Below, in pieces: positions 1 to 9,343 of a stretch of DNA of 64,000 bases (within the stretch, counting starts at the first letter, position 1; every line of letters begins with the position of its first letter). The notes under the pieces were generated by a model. That model saw nothing but the letters and a program-made list of their open reading frames with translations, did no database searches and had not been told where the DNA came from. Source of the DNA: Phenylobacterium sp. NIBR 498073 (GTDB lineage: Bacteria; Pseudomonadota; Alphaproteobacteria; Caulobacterales; Caulobacteraceae); NCBI RefSeq assembly GCF_027286305.1, contig NZ_CP114599.1:3950001-4014000 (forward strand), in the 5' to 3' direction. Made by a program: the position numbers and the translations under genes.

Positions 1-395
1 GTCAAGGTGGTTCCGGCCGCCTGCCAGCCGTCGGCGGTGATGACGCAGCCCACCGCCCGGTCGGTCAGATAGGGCCGATCGTCGGTCCGCAACATCTCCA
101 GGGTGTCGAGGGCGTTCTTGATCACTCCGGAGATCGAGCCGTGATAGCCCGGCGAGGCGACGATCAGCCCGTCGGCGGCGCGCACCGCGTCGGCCAGTTC
201 GATCTGCTCAGGCGTCGGCTCGGCGACCGCCGGATTGTAGATCGGCAGACGGGCCAGGAACGCGCCGCCGAGCAGGCGGGTCTCCCCGCCCCCGGCCTCG
301 ACCGCCCGCAGCGCGACGCTCAACGCCCGTTCGGTCGTCGACCCTATCCGGGTGGTGCCGCCGATGCCGACGATCAGCGGCTTGCGCGAACTCAT
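1..395 (-). CDS. NADPH-dependent FMN reductase, C-terminus beyond the window
   Basis: Flavodoxin-like NADPH:FMN oxidoreductase. The N-terminus reads MSSRKPLIVGIGGTTRIGST, a flavin-phosphate loop of the FMN_red family, and later residues include the family stretch SPGYHGSISGVIKNALD. The ATG at 395-393 overlaps the stop codon of the upstream acyl-CoA ligase gene as ATGA, so the two are probably translationally coupled. The gene is cut by the window start, so about 131 residues are visible. Its place behind acyl-CoA dehydrogenase and ligase genes suggests it supplies reduced flavin to an oxidative degradation pathway; the actual partner is not visible. Confidence 0.85.
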   Translation of the reverse strand, partial: MSSRKPLIVGIGGTTRIGSTTERALSVALRAVEAGGGETRLLGGAFLARLPIYNPAVAEPTPEQIELADAVRAADGLIVASPGYHGSISGVIKNALDTLEMLRTDDRPYLTDRAVGCVITADGWQAAGTTL

Positions 396-2164
396 GAGTT
401 CCCCTCGAACAGCTTCTTCAGTTCCGTCTTCACGATCTTGCCGTTGGCGTTGCGGGGCAAGGTCTCGGGCCAGAACCGCACCTCGACCGGCACCTTGAAG
501 GCCGCCAGCCGCTCGCGCACGAAGCCGCGCAGTTCGTCCTCGTCGGCGCGCCCGCCAGGCTTGAGGTGCACCACCGCCACCGGCTCCTCGCCAAGGGTCT
601 TGTGCGGCCGACCGACCAGGGCCGCGTCCATCACGTCGGGATGGTCGTAGAGCACGTTCTCGACCTCGACGCAGTAGATGTTCTCACCGCCGCGGATCAG
701 CATGTCCTTGGCCCGGTCGATGATGAACAGGAAGCCTTCCTCGTCGATCCGCGCCAGGTCGCCGGTGCGCAGCCAGCCGTCGACGAAGGTCTCGGCCGTG
801 GCCTCCGGCTTGTTCCAGTAGCCCTTCACCACCTGCGGGCCCTTGACCCACAGCTCGCCGACGGCGTTCGGCGCGAGCACGCTCACGCCGTCGGCCGGAT
901 CGCGGATCTGCATCTCGCCGACCGGGGCGGCGGGCCCCGCGCTGCCCGGCCGGTTCTCGTAATCCTTGCCCAGGTGCGAGGTGAAGGTCGCCGTGGTCTC
1001 GGTCATGCCCCAGCCGTTGCCGGGCTGCGAGGCCGGAAACACCTCGACGATCTTGCGCACCAGCTCGGGGGCCGAGGGCGCGCCGCCATAGGCGACCGAT
1101 TGCAATGAGGACAGGTCGTACTTGCCGCGGGCCGGATGCTCGATCAGCTGCCAGGCGATGGTCGGCACCCCGCCGGTGGAGTTGACCTTTTCCCGCTCGA
1201 TCAGGGCCATGGCCGGCTCGGTGTCCCAGCGGCGCATCAGCACGATCTTGCCGCCCGCATTCAGGGCCGGCGACAGATTCGCCGACAGGCCGGTGGCGTG
1301 GAACATCGGTACGACCAGCAGATTGACCCGCTGCGGCAGCTTGTGCGGGTCGCTCTCGGGCAGCGGCTGACCGGCGCGCAGGAAGTTGCGCGTCGCCGAG
1401 ATGCCGCTGGCCATGATGTTCGACGTCATGTTGCGATGGGTGCCCAGCGCGCCCTTCGGCTTGCCGGTCGTCCCCGAGGTATAGAGGATGGTGGCGTCGT
1501 CCTCCGGCTCCAGCGCCACGTCGGGCAACGGACGGTCGGTCAGTCGGCCCCAATCATTGACCTGGCCGATGACCTCCTCCAGCCGACGGACCTTGTCGTC
1601 GGTCGGCGCGGCCGCCAGGCGCGGGACATAGACCTTCTCCAGGTCGGGCAGGTTCGGGAACGAGGCCTGGATGCGCTCCAGCCGCTCGTCGTCGACGATG
1701 GCGACCTTGGTTCCGGAATCGGCCAGGCCGTACTCCAGCTCCGGCCCGGTCCACCAGGCGTTCAGCGGGGTGACGATCGCTCCGACCAGGATCCCCGCCC
1801 AGAAGGCGACCGGCCACTCGGGGATGTTGCGCATGATGACGGCGACGCGGTCGCCCTTCTTCACGCCGTCGGCCTGCAGCTGGTGGGCCAGCGCGATGGT
1901 CGCGCGGGCGAAGCCCTCGAAGGTGGCCCGGTCGTTTTCGTAGACCAGGAATTCGCGGTCCTTGAACGTGCGGCCGTTGAGGAAGATGTCGCGCAGGGTC
2001 GGCGGCGCATGCTTCCAGGTGCGGGTCATGATCCCGCGGATCGGCTTTTCTTCGATCTCGAAACGCTGGCCGGGTGCGATAAGCCGGGAATGGGCCTCGG
2101 CGAGCGTCATGACGGGCCAGGCGGGCGCCGCAGACGGCGCAGAATCGGTCTGAACGTCGGTCAC
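392..2164 (-). CDS. Acyl-CoA ligase (AMP-forming), class I adenylate-forming enzyme
   Basis: ATP-dependent activation of a carboxylic acid to its CoA thioester through an acyl-AMP. Family motifs appear in order: the P-loop YTSGTTGKPKG near residue 227, GWGMTET near 383, the hinge-region WLRTGDLA near 465, and the C-terminal PRNANGKIVK with its catalytic lysine near 570. I chose the GTG start at 2164 because GAGGA lies just upstream; another GTG at 2230 would add 22 residues with no clear ribosome site. It lies 98 bp behind an acyl-CoA dehydrogenase gene and overlaps the FMN reductase gene by ATGA. Substrate (medium/long fatty acid or an aromatic acid) cannot be told from sequence. Confidence 0.93.
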   Translation of the reverse strand: MTDVQTDSAPSAAPAWPVMTLAEAHSRLIAPGQRFEIEEKPIRGIMTRTWKHAPPTLRDIFLNGRTFKDREFLVYENDRATFEGFARATIALAHQLQADGVKKGDRVAVIMRNIPEWPVAFWAGILVGAIVTPLNAWWTGPELEYGLADSGTKVAIVDDERLERIQASFPNLPDLEKVYVPRLAAAPTDDKVRRLEEVIGQVNDWGRLTDRPLPDVALEPEDDATILYTSGTTGKPKGALGTHRNMTSNIMASGISATRNFLRAGQPLPESDPHKLPQRVNLLVVPMFHATGLSANLSPALNAGGKIVLMRRWDTEPAMALIEREKVNSTGGVPTIAWQLIEHPARGKYDLSSLQSVAYGGAPSAPELVRKIVEVFPASQPGNGWGMTETTATFTSHLGKDYENRPGSAGPAAPVGEMQIRDPADGVSVLAPNAVGELWVKGPQVVKGYWNKPEATAETFVDGWLRTGDLARIDEEGFLFIIDRAKDMLIRGGENIYCVEVENVLYDHPDVMDAALVGRPHKTLGEEPVAVVHLKPGGRADEDELRGFVRERLAAFKVPVEVRFWPETLPRNANGKIVKTELKKLFEGNS

Positions 2165-2197
2165 GAAATCCTCGAAATCGAACAACTGGAATAGGTA

Positions 2198-2223
2198 GGG
2201 CGGCTCCAAATCAGAAGCCGCCC
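2198..2223. other. Intercistronic hairpin
   Basis: An 8-bp GC stem (GGGCGGCT / AGCCGCCC) lies between the acyl-CoA dehydrogenase and acyl-CoA ligase genes. No T-run follows on the minus strand, so it is more likely an mRNA-stability or attenuation hairpin than a strong terminator. Confidence 0.45.
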
Positions 2224-2262
2224 CACACACTAGGCCCTTGCCGTTACGGCGGTATACAGCCG

Positions 2263-3594
2263 TTAGGCGGTCGCCGCGCTCTTGGCGCGTTCGGCCCGAT
2301 AGGCTTCCTTCAGCTCCGCCAGCTCCTTGGCGTACTTCTCCTCGGCCGCCTCCTTGAGGCGCGGGATGTGGTAGTTCGGGAACAGGTCGTTGTCGGGCCG
2401 GTAGTCCTTCAGCACCTGCTTGGCCAAGGTCACCTTGTGGACCTCGGTGGGGCCGTCGGCGATGCCCATGACCAGCGATGAGGTGACCATGTGCATGAAC
2501 GGCATCTCGTTGGAGACGCCCAGCGCGCCGTGCAGGTGCGCGGCCTTGGTGGCCACGTCGTTATAGACCTTCGGCATCGCGACCTTGATGGCCGCGATGT
2601 CCTTGCGGACCATGTTGTAGTCCTTGTGCTTGTCGATCAGCCAGGCGGTGCGCAGCACCAGCAGGCGGAACTGCTCGACCGCGATCCAGCTATCGGCGAT
2701 TTGCTCCTGCACCATCTGCAGGTCGGCCAGCTTACCGTCGCGCGTGGTGCGCGAAACCGCCCGACGGCACATCAGGTCCAGAGCGTGCTTGCAGGCGCCG
2801 ACCGTGCGCATGGCGTGGTGGACCCGCCCGCCGCCCAGGCGGACCTGGGCGATCACGAAGGCTGCGCCCCGCTCGCCCAGCAGCGCGTCATACGGCACGC
2901 GGACATTGTTGTAGCGGACATAGCCCTCGTTGCCGCCGCCGATCTCGCCGCCGCCGCCGACGCCGACATTGCGGATGATCTCGACGCCGGGGGTGTCGGT
3001 CGGAACCAGGAAGATCGAGGTCCGGCGATAGGGGTCCTTGGCGTCCGGGTCGGTGACCGCGTAGAGCACCAGGACCTTGGAATAGCGGGCGTTGGTCGAG
3101 AACCACTTCTCGCCGTTGATCACCCATTCGTCGCCGTCCAGCACCGCACGCGTCTTGAAGGTCAGCGGGTCGGAACCGCCGGTCGGCTCGCTCATCGAGA
3201 ACGCCGAACGGATGTCGCCGTTCAGCAGCGGCCAGAGGTACTGCTCCTTCTGCTTGTCGGTGCCGTAGTGGGCGATGATCTCTGCGTTGCCGGTGTCCGG
3301 CGCCTGGCAGCCGAAGATGGTCGGCGCCAGGCTGTTGCGGCCGAGCTTCTCGTTCATCAGGCCGAGCTTCAGCTGGCCGTAGCCCTGGCCGCCCAGTTCC
3401 GGGCCCAGGTGGCAAGCCCACAGGCCCTGATCCTTCACCTTCTGCTGCAGCGGCTTGATGAACTTCTCGCGGCCGAGCGAGCCGCGGACCGCCAGCCCCA
3501 GCTGCGAGAGCGGCTCGACCTCCTCGCGCATGAAGTCCTCGATCCAGTCGAGCTTCTTCTGGAACTCGGGGTCGGTTTCGAAATCCCACGCCAT
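2263..3594 (-). CDS. Acyl-CoA dehydrogenase family protein
   Basis: FAD-dependent alpha,beta-dehydrogenation of an acyl-CoA, 443 residues. The sequence shows an N-terminal helical domain, the middle-domain stretch AFSMSEPTGGSDP, and a C-terminal helical domain with LHGALGVSNEMP and a GIADGPTEVHK stretch, as in acyl-CoA dehydrogenases. The start ATG at 3594 (MAWDFETDPEF) has GGGAGG seven bases upstream, so an upstream extension is rejected. It is the first gene of a three-gene operon with acyl-CoA ligase and FMN reductase, and a PsrA-like palindrome lies about 125 bp upstream. The length suits long-chain or branched-chain members; the exact substrate is unknown. Confidence 0.92.
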   Translation of the reverse strand: MAWDFETDPEFQKKLDWIEDFMREEVEPLSQLGLAVRGSLGREKFIKPLQQKVKDQGLWACHLGPELGGQGYGQLKLGLMNEKLGRNSLAPTIFGCQAPDTGNAEIIAHYGTDKQKEQYLWPLLNGDIRSAFSMSEPTGGSDPLTFKTRAVLDGDEWVINGEKWFSTNARYSKVLVLYAVTDPDAKDPYRRTSIFLVPTDTPGVEIIRNVGVGGGGEIGGGNEGYVRYNNVRVPYDALLGERGAAFVIAQVRLGGGRVHHAMRTVGACKHALDLMCRRAVSRTTRDGKLADLQMVQEQIADSWIAVEQFRLLVLRTAWLIDKHKDYNMVRKDIAAIKVAMPKVYNDVATKAAHLHGALGVSNEMPFMHMVTSSLVMGIADGPTEVHKVTLAKQVLKDYRPDNDLFPNYHIPRLKEAAEEKYAKELAELKEAYRAERAKSAATA

Positions 3595-3718
3595 CCGGCG
3601 CCTCCCATCTTTGCCTACAAATCGCAATTTTTCAAAAAATAGGTATGGCGGACTGCGCGGCCGCTCTGAATTGTTTCGCGCGGACAGCCGCTTAGCCGAC
3701 CACGCGCACCGGCATTAT

Positions 3719-3732
3719 CAAACGCGCGTTTG
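3719..3732. promoter_or_regulatory. Candidate TetR-type operator CAAAC-GCGC-GTTTG
   Basis: A perfect 14-bp palindrome, CAAACGCGCGTTTG, lies about 125 bp upstream of the acyl-CoA dehydrogenase start. Its arms match the motif known for PsrA-type TetR regulators of fatty-acid degradation (C/GAAAC, 2-4 bases, GTTTG/C). Binding by such a regulator is inferred; no psrA homologue stands next to it. Confidence 0.5.
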
Positions 3733-3783
3733 CATGACGCAACGGCGCCGATACGGCTCAGGCGTGTTTTTTCAGGCTCGGCC

Positions 3784-5310
3784 CTACTCGGCCGGGGTCT
3801 TGGCCGGAACCGCGTGCCGGGCCGCGTCGTCGAGCGCCTCGGTCTCCTCGGCCACGGCCGGCGGGCTCATGCCGGTGTCGGGGGCTGCGCCCATCGGAAT
3901 GCCCTCCATGAGCTTGGCCTTGCGCCAGCCGCCCCAGCGATAGTAGCCGGCGGCCAGCACCAGCGACATGATCGACCCGAGCGGGAAGCTCCACCACACC
4001 GCGTCCTGACCGAGAACCGGTTCCAGGAAGTGCGCGAACGGAATCCGCACCAGCCACATCGAGATCAGCAGTCCCAGCAGCGGCGGCCAGACCGCGCCGG
4101 TGGCGCGGATGATGCCGTTCAGCACGAAGGCCATCCCGAACGGAATGAAGCCCCAGAGCGCAAAGGCGTTGATGTGCATGGCGATCGCCGTCGACGGGCT
4201 GCCCGGCGGCAGGAAGGCCATCAGCACCCAGGGCTCGACGAGATAGATCAGCGCCACCGGGATCCCGGTCATGAAGGCGGCGATCAGCACGCCCTGGCGC
4301 GCCACCTGTCCCACCCGGTCCATCTTGCCGGCGCCGACGTTCTGGGCCGCCATCGACGACACCGCCGCGCCCAGCGCCATGGCCGGCATCTGGATATAGG
4401 TCCAGAGCTGGATCGCCGCCCCGTAGCCGGCCGCCGTGGCCGATCCGTAGGCGTTGACGAAGCGGATCATCATCACCGCCGCCCCGGAGATGACCAGCAT
4501 CTGCAGGGCCATCGGAAAGCCCTTCACGACCAGGGTCCGGATGATCGCCAGCTCGGGCAAGAACAGCTTCCAGTCGCCGCGCTTGAGGATCAGCACGCTG
4601 TCGGTGCGGTAGAGGTAGACGATCATCGCCGCCAGGGTGAGCGTCTGACTGATCAGGGTGGCGGTGGCCGACCCGGCGATGCCCAGCTGCGGGAACGGGC
4701 CGAATCCGGTGATCAGCAGGGGGTTCAGGATCACGTCCATCCCGACCGCAGCCACCGAGAACCAGAACGGGGTCTTGGAGTCGCCCGCCCCGCGCTGGGC
4801 CATCATCACGAACGAGAAGAAGTACATGAACGGCATCGCCGCGAAGATCACCCGCAGATAGGTGATCGCATCGCGCGTCGCGTCCGGCGGCGTCTGCATG
4901 ACCCTCAGGATCGCCGGGGTCAGCAGGTAGCCGGCCACCCCGACCGACAGCGACAGCAGCAGGAAGAAGGTCGAGGCCGACCCCACCACCCGCTTGACCG
5001 TGGCCACATCCTTGGCGCCCACCGACTGCGAGATCAGCAGGTTGGCGGCCATGGTCATGCCGAACACCGCGCCCAGCATCAGGAAGAAGATGTTGTTGGC
5101 GTTGACCGTCGCGGTCAGGGCCGCCTCGCCCAGCACGTGACTGACCCAGATGGCGTTTGCCGAACCGTTCAGCGATTGCAGGATGTTGGAGCCCAGCACC
5201 GGCAGCGCGAACACGATCAGCGTCTTGCCGATCGGACCTGTGGTGAGGTCCTGCATTCCGCCGGGACGGCCGGCCCGGGCCGCAGGGGCCTTGTCTACCG
5301 CTGAATTCAC
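3784..5310 (-). CDS. MATE family efflux transporter
   Basis: Inner-membrane multidrug/cation antiporter, 508 residues with about 12 hydrophobic segments. The N-terminal GPIGKTLIVFALPVLGSNIL and the repeated half-domain organisation are those of MATE (NorM/DinF type) transporters. The start is GTG at 5310, with GGGGAG four bases upstream; an overlapping ATG at 5312 is in another frame. A charged tail of about 40 residues follows the last membrane segment. The gene stands alone between the acyl-CoA operon and a divergent acetyltransferase gene. Substrate unknown. Confidence 0.93.
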   Translation of the reverse strand: MNSAVDKAPAARAGRPGGMQDLTTGPIGKTLIVFALPVLGSNILQSLNGSANAIWVSHVLGEAALTATVNANNIFFLMLGAVFGMTMAANLLISQSVGAKDVATVKRVVGSASTFFLLLSLSVGVAGYLLTPAILRVMQTPPDATRDAITYLRVIFAAMPFMYFFSFVMMAQRGAGDSKTPFWFSVAAVGMDVILNPLLITGFGPFPQLGIAGSATATLISQTLTLAAMIVYLYRTDSVLILKRGDWKLFLPELAIIRTLVVKGFPMALQMLVISGAAVMMIRFVNAYGSATAAGYGAAIQLWTYIQMPAMALGAAVSSMAAQNVGAGKMDRVGQVARQGVLIAAFMTGIPVALIYLVEPWVLMAFLPPGSPSTAIAMHINAFALWGFIPFGMAFVLNGIIRATGAVWPPLLGLLISMWLVRIPFAHFLEPVLGQDAVWWSFPLGSIMSLVLAAGYYRWGGWRKAKLMEGIPMGAAPDTGMSPPAVAEETEALDDAARHAVPAKTPAE

Positions 5311-5462
5311 ATCGCTCCCCAGGGCGCTGAAGAATAGGCGCCGTCCGGCCCCCCGACCTCACCCTTGAAATTAGGGCGCTGCTTTGCTTACGCCCCGGGA
5401 AGCAGGCGAGGCGACTGTAGGCGTGGGCCTGCGCCGCCTCAAGCACGTGGAGTGAGCTTTCG

Positions 5463-5900
5463 ATGGAAGAGTTGCGCCGCGCGGTGGAAGCGGACGTCCC
5501 GGCCCTCAACGCCTTGATGCATGCGTCGCGCGCCTACGACGGCGACTACCGCGCGATGCTGGACGGTTACTTCGTCACGCCGGCCCAGGTCGCCAGGGAC
5601 CTCGTCGTACTGGCCGAACGCGGCGGCGAGACGCTCGGCTTCTACAGCCTGATCGTGGAGGGCGAGCCCGAACTCGACCTCATGTTCGTGGCCGACGCCG
5701 CCCAGGGCCGAGACCTCGGGCGGCGCTTGTTCGACGACATGCGCGACCAGGCCCGCGCGCGCGGCTTCACGAGCGTACGAATCGTCTGCCATCCGCCAGC
5801 CCTCGGCTTCTATCGACGGATGGGCGCCGTGCAGGTCGGCGCCACCGAGCCGACCGGGCGCGTCACCTGGGCGCGCCCGATCCTGCAGCTGGCGCCCTAG
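5463..5900 (+). CDS. GNAT family N-acetyltransferase
   Basis: Small single-domain acetyltransferase, 145 residues. It has the GNAT order of an N-terminal helix, central strands (ELDLMFV), the acetyl-CoA pyrophosphate loop AAQGRDLGRRL (Q/R-x-x-G-x-G/R-like) and a C-terminal LGFYRRMGAV. GGAGTGAG precedes the ATG. Its stop overlaps the convergent permease stop through a shared CTAG. The acceptor molecule is unknown. Confidence 0.85.
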   Translation: MEELRRAVEADVPALNALMHASRAYDGDYRAMLDGYFVTPAQVARDLVVLAERGGETLGFYSLIVEGEPELDLMFVADAAQGRDLGRRLFDDMRDQARARGFTSVRIVCHPPALGFYRRMGAVQVGATEPTGRVTWARPILQLAP

Positions 5901-7300
5901 GCGCTCGCCAGCCGGCTCTTGACCCGGCCATAGGCCAGGTAGGCGACGACGCCGATCGCGTTCCAGATCAGGAAATTGATCAGAGTCGATACCGGCAGGG
6001 TGGTGAACAGGTAGAGGCAGCCGGCCACCGCCGCCGGGCCGACGAACCACCACAGCGGCGTGCGGAACGGCCGCGGCAGGTCCGGCGCGCGCCGGCGCAT
6101 CAGCATCATGGCGATGGCGGTGGCGATGAACGCCAGCAGCGTCCCCGCGTTGGCCAGGGCGGCGATCTCGTCCAGCGGCAGGAAGCCGGCGATGCTGGCG
6201 GCCACCACCCCGGTCAGGACGATCACCGGCGCCGGCACCCCGCGCGCCCCGACCTTCGAAAGCCCGCGCGGCAGCAGGCCGTCGCGGGCCATGGCGAAGA
6301 AGATCCGGCTCTGGCCGAACATGAACACCATGATCACGGTGGGCAGGGCGACGACCGCCGCGCCGGCGACCACCGCGGCCACCTGCGGGTGGCCGAGGCC
6401 GCGCAGGATGGAGGCCAGCGGCTCGGGGCTCTTGGAGAAGACCTCGAACGGCGAGGCGCCCAGCGCCGCCGCCGCCACGATCATGTAGATGGCCGTGCAG
6501 ATGAACATCGAGCCGATGATGCCAATGGTCAGATCGCGGCCGGGGTTCTTGGTTTCCTCCGCCGCGGTCGAGATCGCATCGAAGCCGTAGAAGGCGAAGA
6601 AGATGATGCCGGCCGCCGCCGCCACGCCGCGCTTGACGCCGTCGGCGTCGATCGTCGCGCCGAAGCCGAACGGGGCGAAGGGCTCGAAATGGGCGGCGTC
6701 GAACGCCGGGATCGTCAGGGCGACGAAGGCGGTCAGGGCGACGATCTTCACGATCACCAGGATGAAGTTGACGGTGGCGCTCTCGCGGGTGCCGACCAGC
6801 AGCAGGGCGCTGACCACCAGGGTGATGAAGATGGCCGGGAGGTTGATGATCCCGCCCGCATGCGGACCGGCCAGCAGCGCCTGGGGCACGGCCCATCCGG
6901 CCTGCTGCATCAGCCCGCTGGCATAGCCCGACCAGCCGACCGCCACGGTCGAGCAGACGACGGTGTATTCGAGGATCAGGCTCCAGCCGACGACCCAGGC
7001 CGCCAGCTCGCCCATGCCGACATAGGAATAGGTGTAGGCGCTGCCCGCCTGGGGCATCATCGTCGACATTTCGGCGTAGCAGAGCGCGGCGAAGGCGCAG
7101 ACCGCCCCGGCCAATGCGAAGGACAGGATCACCGCCGGGCCGGCCAGCCCGGCGGCGACGCCGGTCAGGGTGTAGATGCCCGTGCCGATGATCGCGCCGA
7201 CGCCGAGCGCCACCAGATGCGGCCAGCCGAGCGTCGGGACCAGGCTGTGCCCGTCCTGGGCCGGCGGCTCCATCGACTTGCGGCGCGTCACGAAACTCAT
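5897..7300 (-). CDS. APC family amino-acid permease (YfnA/CAT type)
   Basis: Inner-membrane amino-acid transporter, 467 residues and about 12 membrane segments. The first segment carries GVGAIIGTGIYTLTG, the unwound substrate-binding helix of the APC superfamily, followed by SYAEM-like AALCYAEMSTMMPQAG. The order and length match the cationic amino-acid transporter/YfnA branch. GGGGGAG lies just before the ATG at 7300. It is monocistronic and convergent with the acetyltransferase gene. Confidence 0.93.
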   Translation of the reverse strand: MSFVTRRKSMEPPAQDGHSLVPTLGWPHLVALGVGAIIGTGIYTLTGVAAGLAGPAVILSFALAGAVCAFAALCYAEMSTMMPQAGSAYTYSYVGMGELAAWVVGWSLILEYTVVCSTVAVGWSGYASGLMQQAGWAVPQALLAGPHAGGIINLPAIFITLVVSALLLVGTRESATVNFILVIVKIVALTAFVALTIPAFDAAHFEPFAPFGFGATIDADGVKRGVAAAAGIIFFAFYGFDAISTAAEETKNPGRDLTIGIIGSMFICTAIYMIVAAAALGASPFEVFSKSPEPLASILRGLGHPQVAAVVAGAAVVALPTVIMVFMFGQSRIFFAMARDGLLPRGLSKVGARGVPAPVIVLTGVVAASIAGFLPLDEIAALANAGTLLAFIATAIAMMLMRRRAPDLPRPFRTPLWWFVGPAAVAGCLYLFTTLPVSTLINFLIWNAIGVVAYLAYGRVKSRLASA

Positions 7301-7468
7301 GGAACTCCCCCGAGGGCTTTTCTCGCCACGCGACCATCACCCGCCGCGCCCGAGCCTTGAATTGGGATGATTCTTCGCCGCTCGGCGAGCGGTGTTGGCT
7401 GAAAATGCCTTGGCGGCCGGCCAGGCAGGCGCCAGCTTTCCTGATCTCATTGTGAAGGTGGACTGATC

Positions 7469-9214
7469 ATGCGTCTTGCGCCCTTGGCTCTCGTTCTCGC
7501 CCTGGGCGCCACGCCGGCCATCGCCGACGACACGGCGCTGGATCGGCTGATCGCCGACTACGAGCTCTACGCCCTCGCGCAGAACCCGATCGAGGGCGGG
7601 CAACAAGGCGACCGCGGCGCGCTCTCGCGCCTGCCGGACAACTCGCCCGCGGCCGACGCGGCCCGGACGAGCGCCCTGAAGGCCTTCGCTGTGCGCACCA
7701 AGGCCATCGCGCCGGCCGAATTGTCTGACGAGGGGCGAATCAACCGCGAATTCCTGGGCTGGACGCTCGAACGCCAGCTGCAGAGCCTGGCCTTCGACGA
7801 GGCGCGCATGCCGTTCTCCTCGGACGGCGGGTTTCACTGGACGCTCGGCTATCTCGCCGCCTCGACGCCGATGCGCAGCCTCGCCGACGGCCGCGCCTGG
7901 ATCAACCGCCTGAACGCCGCGCCGGCCTACTACGCCACCGAGATCGCCAACGCCCGGCGCGGCGTTCGGACCGGCTTCACCCAGCCGCGCGCCACCGTCG
8001 AGCAGGTGCTGGCCCGGGCCCGCGAGCAGGCGGCCGTCCCCATCGACAGCGATCCCCTGCTGACGCCGCTCGACCAGCTGCCCGCCTCGATCCCGCCGGC
8101 CGACCGCCAGGCCCTGCGCGCCCAGGCGATCGCTGCTATCGGCGAGCGCGTCCGCCCGACCCAGGCCCAGTTCGTGTCCTTCCTTGAGACCGAATACCTA
8201 CCCAAGGCCCGCCGGAGCCTGGCCGCCCGCAGCCTGCCGGACGGCGAGCGCTACTACGCCTGGCTGGTCGCCGACCACACGACGACCTCGCTGACCCCCG
8301 ACCAGATTCACGAAAACGGCCTGGCCGAGGTCGCCCGCATCCGCCGCGAGATGGACGCGGTCATCGCCGAGACCGGCTTCAAGGGCGACTTCGCCGAGTT
8401 CCAGGCCCACCTGCGCAGCGACCCGCAGTTCTATGCGACCAGCCGCCAGGCCCTGCTTGAAAAGGCCTCGGAGATCGCCAAGCGGATCGACGACCAGCTG
8501 CCGAGCTGGTTCGCCACCCTGCCGCGTCTGACCTATGGCGTTCGCCCGGTGCCGGCCGATATCGAGAAGACCTACACCACTGGCCGCTACTTCCCGGGCA
8601 ATCCCAAGCTGGGCGTCGCCGGCGGCTACATGGTCAACACCTACGACTTGGCGGAGCGGCCGCTCTACGAACTGCCGGCCCTGACCCTGCACGAGGCCGT
8701 GCCCGGCCATCACCTGCAGATCGCGCTCGGCCAGGAAGCCGAAGGCCTGCCGTACTTCCGGCGCGAGGCGAACGTCACCGCCTTCAACGAGGGCTGGGGC
8801 CTCTACGCCGAGAAGCTGGGCGGCGAGATGGGGATCTATCGCGCCCCCTACGAGCGGTTCGGCCGACTGTCCTACGAGATGTGGCGCGCCTGCCGGCTGG
8901 TCGCCGACACCGGCCTGCACTGGAAGGGCTGGAGCCTGGACCAGGCCCGCGAGTGCTTCGCCAGGAACTCGGCCCTGTCGCCGCTGAACATCGAGATCGA
9001 ACTGGCGCGCTACGTGTCCTGGCCGGGCCAGGCCCTGGCCTACAAGACCGGAGAGATGCAGATCGTCGCCATCCGCGAGAAGGCCAAGGCCCAGCTGGGC
9101 GAACGGTTCGACATCCGCCGCTTCCACGACGCCATGCTGCTGGGCGGTCCGATGCCGCTCGACATGCTGGAGCGGCGGATGGACGCCTGGATCGCTGAGC
9201 AGAAAGGGCGGTAG
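7469..9214 (+). CDS. DUF885 family secreted hydrolase/metallopeptidase-like protein
   Basis: Exported protein of 581 residues with an N-terminal signal peptide (cleavage near ATPAIA-DD). It contains the DUF885 signature HEAVPGHH at residues 408-415, a zinc-binding-like motif, followed by FNEGWGLYAE near residue 440 which supplies further acidic residues. The family is related to M32-like metallopeptidases, but substrates are poorly known. An upstream T/A-rich stretch with a GGTGGA ribosome site precedes ATG 7469. A palindromic repeat element begins 7 bp after the stop. Confidence 0.9.
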   Translation: MRLAPLALVLALGATPAIADDTALDRLIADYELYALAQNPIEGGQQGDRGALSRLPDNSPAADAARTSALKAFAVRTKAIAPAELSDEGRINREFLGWTLERQLQSLAFDEARMPFSSDGGFHWTLGYLAASTPMRSLADGRAWINRLNAAPAYYATEIANARRGVRTGFTQPRATVEQVLARAREQAAVPIDSDPLLTPLDQLPASIPPADRQALRAQAIAAIGERVRPTQAQFVSFLETEYLPKARRSLAARSLPDGERYYAWLVADHTTTSLTPDQIHENGLAEVARIRREMDAVIAETGFKGDFAEFQAHLRSDPQFYATSRQALLEKASEIAKRIDDQLPSWFATLPRLTYGVRPVPADIEKTYTTGRYFPGNPKLGVAGGYMVNTYDLAERPLYELPALTLHEAVPGHHLQIALGQEAEGLPYFRREANVTAFNEGWGLYAEKLGGEMGIYRAPYERFGRLSYEMWRACRLVADTGLHWKGWSLDQARECFARNSALSPLNIEIELARYVSWPGQALAYKTGEMQIVAIREKAKAQLGERFDIRRFHDAMLLGGPMPLDMLERRMDAWIAEQKGR

Positions 9215-9220
9215 GCACAC

Positions 9221-9340
9221 TCAATTCCTCCCCCGCTGGGGGAGGTGGCGCGCGAAGCGCGACGGAGGGGGCCTACTGACCCAGCTATCCCCCTACGTCA
9301 GCCATGCGGCTGACAGCTCTCCCGGTGGGGGAGCAATTGA
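9221..9340. repeat. 120-bp palindromic interspersed element
   Basis: The element starts with TCAATT and ends with AATTGA, and inside holds nested hairpins (CTCCCCCGCTGGGGGAG, GCGCGCGAAGCGCG, TCAGCCATGCGGCTGA). It fills the gap between two convergent genes almost exactly. Similar CTCCCCC...GGGGGAG elements are widespread in intergenic regions of alphaproteobacteria. It may serve as a bidirectional terminator or be a mobile REP/MITE-like unit. Confidence 0.75.
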
Positions 9341-9343
9341 CGG

